Assembly (NCBI GenBank): GCA_934675625.1
Contig: CAKURH010000034.1
Location: forward strand, 1-34,463
Direction of reading: 5' to 3'
DNA length: 34,463 nt
DNA from: an uncultured Kiritimatiellota bacterium
GTDB taxonomy: Bacteria > Verrucomicrobiota > Kiritimatiellia > RFP12 > UBA1067
Shown here piece after piece: positions 28,469 to 34,463 of the stretch. Every line of letters begins with the position of its first letter. The first letter of the stretch is position 1. A model generated the notes under the pieces. It searched no databases. It was given only the letters and a program-made list of their open reading frames with translations, and was not told the origin of the DNA. A program made the position numbers and the translations under genes.

Positions 28469-29404
28469 TCACCTCCCTTTCTTCATGTTCCGATACGCCC
28501 AGTCGTCCTCAAGGCTCGTGTCGTTGTCAACAGGATTGACCTGTACGCCAAGCGACAGCCCACTTTGGAAATCCAACCCCTCGTCGATGATGCCATAATA
28601 AGCCGACACGACCTTTCCCACCTCATTCGTCTTCGAGCGAATCCGAAAGATCATGTACTTGTCACGGTCAAAGCCCAGCCCTTCTGCCAATGCGCCGTTC
28701 TCGTCATTTGGCAACCAGCCAAAACGCATTTCCTTGTCATAGCTCGCATCCTTGTCGGCATTTAGCGCATAGCGGAACTTGCTCCACTCGTCAACATCCC
28801 GAAGGACGAAGCCATCGACGCACTGGGCCGCCCTTATCCGCACGCCTCGCCGCGAACGCGGCACTGCGTTCGTAAAGCTGTAGCATCCAATCTCAAAGTC
28901 TTTTACCTTGCCTTTGCCGTATGGCGGACACCAGTCGAAGACAAAGGCGTCAAAAGGCAGCATCTGGTTCGCAACAGGCAAAGGCTTCAGCGTCATTCCG
29001 TTGCTGACGTGCCTTTGGGGATTCACAACCGGCTTTAGCGTGATTCGGTTGCCGACAATGCCGCGCGTCCACCGATGTTCTGCAACAGCATCCTCCCAAG
29101 GCAGGTCTCGATACTTCAGACTGCCATAGGAGGTGTAGCAACCGTCTTTGGTGGCGACCACCGTTATTTCGCCTCGCGTCTTGCCTGTTATCTCGCAATG
29201 TCCGGCCTTGTCCGTATCGCGCATGACGCGATAGCACTTGTCCAAAGTCGTGAACACGCGAAACATGACCTTTGCGCCCTCAACGGGCTCGCCCTGCATA
29301 TCCACGACATCAAGCCCCACAGTCGTTAAGGCGCCGTCCCTGTCTGGACGATAGTCGGCGAAGCACGGAATCGACATCAGAATCGACAACATCAAGGGCT
29401 TCAT
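28469..29404 (-). CDS. Secreted protein with carboxypeptidase-regulatory/Ig-like N-terminal domain (311 aa)
   Basis: Short signal peptide MKPLMLSILMSIPCFA. Residues about 25-100 form a carboxypeptidase-regulatory-like beta-sandwich (GLDVVDMQGEPVEGAKV, DKAGHCEITGKTRGEITVVATKDG). The rest (about 110-300) is a beta-rich region of unknown family with Cys/Trp (FVFDWCPPYGKG) and a closing block YYGIIDEGLDFQSGLSL. Its ATG overlaps the stop of the upstream hydrolase as ATGA, so the two are co-translated. The probable place is the periplasm or surface; function unknown. Confidence 0.82.
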   Translation of the reverse strand: MKPLMLSILMSIPCFADYRPDRDGALTTVGLDVVDMQGEPVEGAKVMFRVFTTLDKCYRVMRDTDKAGHCEITGKTRGEITVVATKDGCYTSYGSLKYRDLPWEDAVAEHRWTRGIVGNRITLKPVVNPQRHVSNGMTLKPLPVANQMLPFDAFVFDWCPPYGKGKVKDFEIGCYSFTNAVPRSRRGVRIRAAQCVDGFVLRDVDEWSKFRYALNADKDASYDKEMRFGWLPNDENGALAEGLGFDRDKYMIFRIRSKTNEVGKVVSAYYGIIDEGLDFQSGLSLGVQVNPVDNDTSLEDDWAYRNMKKGR

Positions 29405-30836
29405 CGCAAGCCTCCTTCTCTTATCAACAAGTCAAATTTCGGATAGGTGTAGAAATAAGGCACGTCCTTGATGTCCGAATGCAGCCAATCCGTTCCGAAA
29501 TCGTCAAAATCATTCGGCCACTCGTTCGGGCGCTCCCGTTTGGTCTTCCCGTTCATGTCGTACGAGGTCGCCCCGCCCCACGTTACGCGAACGCTGCCGA
29601 GCGCAGGGGAGAGCGCGGGAATACCTTGCGTCAGGTGCGCGCTGACCTCCGCCTCGGACAGCACGGCGTTCGTGATCGAGGCCGGGAACGGGTTGAACAC
29701 CGTGTTCGTCGTGAACGTCTGCGGATCCGTGACCGCGTTCGCCTCGTCCGCGCTCCACGCGCGCCCGCCGAAGGTTCCCGTCCTGAAGCCCCAGCCCGAC
29801 CACGCGGTCGTTCCGACGCCGGCATACCACGCCGCGCGCCCCTTCCACAGCTCCTGCTTCTGCCAGGCGTAGCGCGCGCCAAGCGTGCCCGAAGACCAGA
29901 GGCCGTCCGACCAGCCGGGGTTCCCGTCTCCCGGATAGAGGCTCAGAACCTCGTCGCCGCTCGAATACATGTTGAAGAGCAGAGGCGCGACGGACGGGTA
30001 GCGACCGCGCCAGGTCAGTTTCGCGCGGCTGGTTCCCGACGGGCCGAGCGCATGGTAAAGCGACGTCCAGCAACTGGCCGAATAATCTCGCCATGCGTCA
30101 TGGACGAGCGGATTTGACGGCGACGCATCGAACCTGTCAGGATCCAGTGCCTCGGACGGAATCGCCGAGTTGAGGAAGATGACCTTGTCGACCTGCATGC
30201 CGAAGAACTGGACCGCGTTCGCCGTCAGCATCGTGCCGAGGCTGTGGGCGATCACGACCCGTCCTCCCTCTCACCGCTGACGTGCCGCAGGTTGATCCAG
30301 TGGTACATGTCCGCGACCGCGCTCGCGAGGCATCCCATCGGCGAGCGGAAGACGACCTGACCGCCGACGGCGGCCTCGAACGCGACGACGCCCGCGCGCG
30401 CGCCCGGACGGACTTCACAGGCCATCACGACGTCGCGCCCGCCGCGAATCCGGGCGATGACGCCGCGCGGGATGTCGATGCCGTCCGGCGTGACCTGGAC
30501 GACGGGCGCGGCGTCAAGCCCGGCGTCAAAGCCCTCGCCCGCCCGAACCTCGTCGCTGCGGTAGAGGGCCCACACGTCCGTGCGGGACATGTCCGTCCAC
30601 GCGACGTTGACCGCGCCGTTGCCGCGCAGACGAAACGAAACCACGTCCCCTCGCCATGCATTCACGAACGTCCCGATGTCGAGCAGAAGCGGAAAGAAGT
30701 TCTCGCGGTCGGCAATCCCGTTCACCTGGCCGTCGTCCGCCTCGTCCTCGTTCCACCAGAAGCGGAACACGCCCGTCTCCGCCGCACAGGCGGCAGAGGA
30801 CAGGACGACGAAAACGGCGGACAGGATCGACTTCAC
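29401..30836 (-). pseudogene. Secreted alpha/beta hydrolase (lipase-like) split by a frameshift
   Basis: The 5' part starts at a GTG (30836): MKSILSAVFVVLSSAACAA signal peptide, then a beta-rich N-terminal domain of about 160 residues. It runs to a stop at 30252 after HVSGEREDGS. The 3' part is open in another frame to 29401 and carries VVIAHSLGTMLTANAV, the nucleophile elbow (A-H-S-L-G) of alpha/beta hydrolases, then KVIFLNSAIP. Joining the frames at the AGAGGGAGG stretch (about 30262-30275) gives a natural HVSGEGGRVVIAHSLG; the sequence fits a 2-nt AG duplication. So this is one hydrolase of about 475 aa, broken by mutation, by assembly error or (less likely) by programmed shift. The catalytic Asp/His in the 3' part cannot be assigned safely. 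It heads an operon with the 311-aa secreted protein. Confidence 0.75.
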
Positions 30837-30842
30837 GCCCGT

Positions 30843-30848
30843 ATTATA
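30843..30848 (-). promoter_or_regulatory. -10 box of the hydrolase/secreted protein operon
   Basis: Minus-strand TATAAT preceded by GG, ending 6 nt before the GTG start at 30836; the -35 area is not recognisable. With this spacing the transcript would begin at the start codon, that is leaderless. Confidence 0.5.
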
Positions 30849-30966
30849 CCATTATTCGCCCCAGAGCCGCCACGACGTTCGGCAAACACAAAGTCGCTAC
30901 GCGGAGCAAGGGGAGCGTCGCGAGAGGCGTACTTTGCGTCATGTGCGGTTTTTTCTTGCGCTCCAT

Positions 30967-31067
30967 GCAATCCAGCAAATGTCTTTTAATGCGAAAATCG
31001 CAAAGGAGAACACGCAAAGGTCGCGAAGGTCGGTGGCTACTTACTGACGCGGATTGCGCCGAAAAGT
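30967..31067. repeat. Dispersed repeat family 2, copy B (about 95 bp)
   Basis: Second copy of 26862-26960, in the same orientation, located between two divergent units: the hydrolase promoter to the left and the broken DUF4143 gene to the right. It may mark a past insertion or recombination point. The remaining 30849-31121 sequence shows no gene. Confidence 0.75.
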
Positions 31068-31121
31068 AGTACAATATGCGGCGTTGGTGAAAATCCGTAG
31101 TTCTACTTCGGTTTTTGACGG

Positions 31122-31448
31122 TTCTACGGCGAGGGGGCGACGCCGGGATTCCTCTACGCCAACTATCTCGCCACCTACGTCGAGCGCGACGTGAACGCCG
31201 TTCTCGCATTGAGGGACAGGCGGCAGTTCGAGACGTTCCTGCGGCTTGTGGCGGGGCGCGTGGGGCAGCTGATGAACTACGAGTCCCTCGCCGCCGAAGT
31301 CGGCGTGAGCGCGGCGACGGTCAAGGCATGGCTGTCCGTCCTGGAGGCGAGCTACATAACCTTTACGCTCCCGTCATATACTTTGTCCGCGACTACAAGG
31401 GCAGGGCATTGCAGAGACATCCAGTTGCAAACAACCAATCTTTTATGA
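31122..31448 (+). pseudogene. Fragment of a DUF4143-type ATPase
   Basis: In one open frame from 31122 the sequence reads FYGEGATPGFLYANYLATYVERDVNAVL, then FLRLVAGRVGQLMNYESLAAEVGVS, and KAWLSVLEASYITFTLP, the middle of an AAA_14/DUF4143 protein (the winged-helix stretch after the ATPase domain). The ATPase part with its Walker motifs is missing upstream, and the C-terminal nuclease-like part is lost downstream where the frame becomes unrelated. It is not a copy of the adjacent intact gene, since the matching segment differs strongly, so it is the remnant of a different family member. Confidence 0.75.
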
Positions 31449-31511
31449 TAGACTACTGCCACCTTCCAAAATAGGAAGATGGCAATGGAATAAATAGAAA
31501 GGTGGAACTGG

Positions 31512-32717
31512 ATGATTCTCGAATCCGAACTCGCGGCAATTGTCGCTCGGCAGCGCATGATTGAGATGAAGAAGCTCGACGGTCTGCCGCGCACGCTCGC
31601 CATCAACGACGTTCTGCTCGATTCGCACGCGCTGGACATCACCGGCGTTCGCCGCTGCGGGAAGTCCACCGTCATGCGTCAGCGCATGCGCGCACAGGAC
31701 GTACCGTGGTTTTACGTCAACTTCGAGTCGCCCCTCCTGACGCAGTTCGAGATGCGCGACACGATCCGGCTGGACGCCCTGATCGAGCGATCCGGCGCCC
31801 GACGCCTCTTCTTCGACGAAATCGACCAGTTTGAAGGCTGGGAGAAATACGTGCGGCAAAAGCTCGACGAGGGCTTTCACGTCTGCATTTCCGGCTCGAA
31901 CGCCTCGCTTCTGGAGGGCGAACTCGGCACGAAGCTGACTGGACGGCACATCTCGAAAGAGCTTTTTCCCTTCTCCTATGCCGAGTTCCTGACATTCACC
32001 GGCAAAGTGCCTTCCGAAGCAAGCACCGTGGACTATGCGCACGCCGGCGGCTTTCCTCGCTACCTTCAGACGAACGAGGAAATCGTCCTGCAGGAACTCT
32101 TCGACGACATCGTGTATCGCGACGTCATCGTCCACAACAAGATTCGCGACACGGCGGCCGTCCGGGAACTCACGGCCTATCTGGTCGAGAACGTCGGCTG
32201 CCGCTTCACGGCCTCCAAGATGCGCGGCCCGCTCGGCGTCTCCAGCGCCTCGACCATCACCCAGTGGTGCGAATGGATCGAAAAGGCCTACCTCTTCTTC
32301 TTCGTCCCGATCTGCAGCGATTCCGAGAAGTCCCGGCTTTTGAACCCGAAGAAAGTCTACTGCATCGACACTGGGCTTGAATACGCGGTTTCCTCTCGTC
32401 GGATACCGAACGACGGCGCACGGTTCGAGAACATGGTCTACCTCGCGCTCCGACGCCGCACAAAGGACATCAGCTATTTCGACGACGAGGGCGAATGCGA
32501 CTTCATCCTTCGGGAACGCCATGCCGTGACGGAAGCCGTGCAGGCCTGCATCAGGCTCACGGACGAGAACAAGGATCGCGAGATCAACGGCCTCCTGCAG
32601 GCCCTGAAGCGCTTTTCGCTTCCGACCGGCACAATCGTCACCTACGCGCAGCGCGAACGCCTGTCATTCGGCGAGCACACCATTGTCGTCGTTCCCTTTG
32701 CCGAATGGGCCATCTGA
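31512..32717 (+). CDS. AAA+ ATPase with DUF4143 domain
   Basis: 401 aa, normal for the family. ATPase domain (about 1-160): Walker A GVRRCGKST (45-53), Walker B RRLFFDEID (Asp102-Glu103), then an arginine-rich segment ending in ELFPFSYAEFL. The DUF4143 part (about 190-400) has GGFPRYL, the winged-helix stretch, KVYCIDTGLEYAV, and ENMVYLALRRRTKDISYFDDEGECDFIL, similar to a PD-(D/E)xK-like nuclease core. A GGTGG site lies 7 nt before the ATG. Such proteins are common in anaerobes, often near other mobile or defence-type genes; their role is not settled. It is the only intact plus-strand gene in the window and faces a convergent neighbour. Confidence 0.92.
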   Translation: MILESELAAIVARQRMIEMKKLDGLPRTLAINDVLLDSHALDITGVRRCGKSTVMRQRMRAQDVPWFYVNFESPLLTQFEMRDTIRLDALIERSGARRLFFDEIDQFEGWEKYVRQKLDEGFHVCISGSNASLLEGELGTKLTGRHISKELFPFSYAEFLTFTGKVPSEASTVDYAHAGGFPRYLQTNEEIVLQELFDDIVYRDVIVHNKIRDTAAVRELTAYLVENVGCRFTASKMRGPLGVSSASTITQWCEWIEKAYLFFFVPICSDSEKSRLLNPKKVYCIDTGLEYAVSSRRIPNDGARFENMVYLALRRRTKDISYFDDEGECDFILRERHAVTEAVQACIRLTDENKDREINGLLQALKRFSLPTGTIVTYAQRERLSFGEHTIVVVPFAEWAI

Positions 32718-32796
32718 CGCCGTTTTCGATCACTCGAACGGGGGGCCGTCCCCACAATCCCGTTGCAGACACTCGTTACACACACGCAACCGACAG

Positions 32797-34353
32797 TCAG
32801 TCCTGTGGCGGCAGGGCGATTTCGCATGCGCGCAGGGTCGCCGGCTGCGGTGCGGCGATTGTCAGGACGTTCGTGCCCGCGTGGGCGGCGCCGGACGGGA
32901 ACGCGAATGAATGGCCGTCCGCTTCGCGCACGCCCGCGCGTCCGTTGAGCGTCACGCGCGCCGTCGGCGGCAGGGCGTCCCCTTCCGTCCGCACGCGCAC
33001 GGCGCGCCCCGTCACGCCGTCCCCCGCCAGCAGGCGCAGCGTCGCCGGACGTCCCGGGCTGACCGCGCGGGGGAACTGGACGTTCGCGTCGAGGCCGGTC
33101 GGCGCGACGTCGTGGTACGTGACGGGATAGCGCGCCCCGTGACGGGCAAGCGCCTCCGCCCCCAGCCCGTCGCGGCAGACGGACGAGAAGACGCGATCCG
33201 GGCAATACGGCAGGTTGAAGAGATAGAAGCCGTCCGCCCCGCGCGACCGCAGGATGTCCGCCGCGCCCAGGTACGTGGCATAGTCGTTGTGCCGGCGCGG
33301 CAGGCCCGGCCCGGCCGACCAGCCCTCGGCGATTTCGGGCAGGAACGCCACGCGCGTGCCCAGGAGGCGCCTCCAGTCCGCCACCGGGATGTCGAAGTCG
33401 GCCGAGCTGAAGAAGCAGGACGCGACGACGAGATCGACGAGCCCTTCCCGTGCCCAGGCCGCGACGTCAAGGCCGAGAGCCTGTGCGGCGGCGGGACGGC
33501 TCGGCACGCGCACGCCCAGCGCAATGCGCCGCCCCCGGCGCATCCCTGCCGCATCCGCCAGTCGGCGCGTGCGGGCGACGACCTCCGTGAGGAAGCGCGC
33601 GCCCTCGGCCTCGTGCCCCGGACGCAGATGGCGTGGGAACCGCATCCAGTCCAGCTCGAACGCGTCGACGTCGTAGCGCTCCAGCTGCTCGGCAATGACG
33701 GCGAGAGCCTGCTCCCGCACCTCGGCGCGCGCGAAGTCGAGCGTGTACGACAGCCAGTCGTCGGGGGTCGGGGCGTCCGACGTGCGCCAGTCCGGGTGGT
33801 CGCGATAGAACTGCGACATGCGGAAGTAGCGCGGCACGAAGCAGTAGTGCACGTCGTTCAGCCGGAAGGTCAGTCCGGGCGAGACGCCCTTCTCGCGGCA
33901 CTGCGCGATCCAGACCGCGTAGGGATCAATGCCCGCGTCATGCAGCCTCTTCGCGTTGACGCACCAGATGTTGTTCGTGCGTCCGTTCTGGTCCGGCTCG
34001 GCGAGCCCCGCCCAGATCGGCTCGACCGCCCGCGAAGCGTAGCTCGCGCGCTGGCCGGACGCACAGAAGAAGACGTGCGTGACGGGGCCCTCGGCGAGGC
34101 GGTCGACATAGGCCCGCAAGTCGTCCGCGTTCATCCGCTCGGACGGATACTTGAAGTAGTGGTCGTTGTCCTCGTTGACGACGAGCGCGCGCTTGAAGCC
34201 GGGCACCGCCGCGCGGGCCCCCGCTGGGTCCTGTGGGCTGTCGCGGCGAACCGCCGTCTCACCTACGCCCACCGACGCAGCCCCAAGCGACAGGACGAGA
34301 ACCACCCTTTTCAGGGCAAAAGAATTCAAGGCAGAAAGATTTTTCAGTTTCAT
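32797..34353 (-). CDS. Secreted GHL10-like putative glycoside hydrolase (518 aa)
   Basis: Signal-like N-terminus (VVLVLSLGAASVGVGE after a long basic lead). The body is a TIM-barrel-like domain with VVNEDNDHYF (about 57), RLHDAGIDPYAVW, CREKGVSPGLTFRLND, AFELDWMRFPRHLRPGHE (about 232) and SRGADGFYLFNLPY, then a beta domain of about 120 residues. Acidic residues in FELDW are candidates for catalysis. The same series of blocks forms the C-terminal third of the 1678-aa protein at 2604-7640, so the two are paralogues. No clear Shine-Dalgarno is seen. The substrate is unknown; position does not link it to an operon in the window. Confidence 0.85.
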   Translation of the reverse strand: MKLKNLSALNSFALKRVVLVLSLGAASVGVGETAVRRDSPQDPAGARAAVPGFKRALVVNEDNDHYFKYPSERMNADDLRAYVDRLAEGPVTHVFFCASGQRASYASRAVEPIWAGLAEPDQNGRTNNIWCVNAKRLHDAGIDPYAVWIAQCREKGVSPGLTFRLNDVHYCFVPRYFRMSQFYRDHPDWRTSDAPTPDDWLSYTLDFARAEVREQALAVIAEQLERYDVDAFELDWMRFPRHLRPGHEAEGARFLTEVVARTRRLADAAGMRRGRRIALGVRVPSRPAAAQALGLDVAAWAREGLVDLVVASCFFSSADFDIPVADWRRLLGTRVAFLPEIAEGWSAGPGLPRRHNDYATYLGAADILRSRGADGFYLFNLPYCPDRVFSSVCRDGLGAEALARHGARYPVTYHDVAPTGLDANVQFPRAVSPGRPATLRLLAGDGVTGRAVRVRTEGDALPPTARVTLNGRAGVREADGHSFAFPSGAAHAGTNVLTIAAPQPATLRACEIALPPQD

Positions 34354-34463
34354 GGCGTTATGTTACCAAAAATGGCCGATTCCCGTGTAATGGGTCACTG
34401 AACAGCGGGGTATAGAAACTCCGACGGCTGGCAAAGGGGCGCCGCTACCGCTGCGCCTACGCT

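Noticed and set aside
31443..32522. Minus-strand open frame of 359 codons
   Set aside because: Opposite the DUF4143 ATPase, whose Walker A and B motifs show which strand is coding.
32718..32796. G-rich hairpin between the convergent DUF4143 and GHL10-like genes as a terminator
   Set aside because: Only a short G4/C4 pairing without a T-run on either side; not convincing enough to list.

Overview
The window reads as one contig piece of a GC-rich, Gram-negative-type bacterium. The secreted carbohydrate-active proteins, the BspA-like leucine-rich repeat surface protein, the repeat-rich accessory DNA and the style of the r-protein operon suggest a gut- or sediment-type member of the PVC group, perhaps Kiritimatiellota or Lentisphaerota. 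That placement is inference; no 16S gene or other decisive taxonomic marker is present.

Layout. (1) 1-7640, minus strand: a tight carbohydrate-degradation operon. A giant 1678-aa secreted protein ends in a GHL10-like TIM barrel. It is followed by a secreted metallophosphoesterase and by an SGNH esterase fused to a GH106 rhamnosidase that runs off the left edge. (2) 7736-10343: a secreted BspA-like LRR/InlB-B-repeat protein. A 16-G tract lies between a good ribosome binding site/start and the signal-peptide start, and looks like a phase-variation switch. (3) 10891-19476: the S10-spc ribosomal operon in the order S10-L3-L4-L23-L2-S19-L22-S3-L16-S17-L14-L24-L5-S14-S8-L6-L18-S5-L15. rpmC (L29) and rpmD (L30) are absent from their usual places. 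The operon has its own promoter, a hairpin-rich leader and a strong terminator right after L15, with no secY. (4) 19871-25623: two short operons. One holds a membrane/coiled protein, a MurU-AmgK-like nucleotidyltransferase-kinase fusion and a 694-aa protein of unknown function, linked by overlapping start/stop codons. The other holds a 41-aa membrane peptide coupled to dxr of isoprenoid synthesis. (5) 25900-32720: an accessory zone with a small orphan gene, two families of dispersed repeats, a G13 tract, a DUF3990-type ADP-ribosyltransferase-like toxin candidate with its overlapping partner, a secreted protein behind a frameshifted alpha/beta hydrolase, and a DUF4143 ATPase beside a fragment of another. 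(6) 32797-34353: a stand-alone secreted paralogue of the GHL10-like domain of the 1678-aa protein.

How it fits together: the left operon and the right-end GHL10-like protein probably act on complex, possibly rhamnose-containing and acetylated, polysaccharide outside the cytoplasm. The centre is housekeeping (ribosome, cell-wall sugar recycling, isoprenoids). The region between is a small genomic island with toxin-like and decayed genes. Several genes have a TATAAT-type -10 box only 6-9 nt before the start codon, which suggests leaderless transcripts are common here. No tRNA, rRNA, CRISPR array or recognisable transposase was found by eye.
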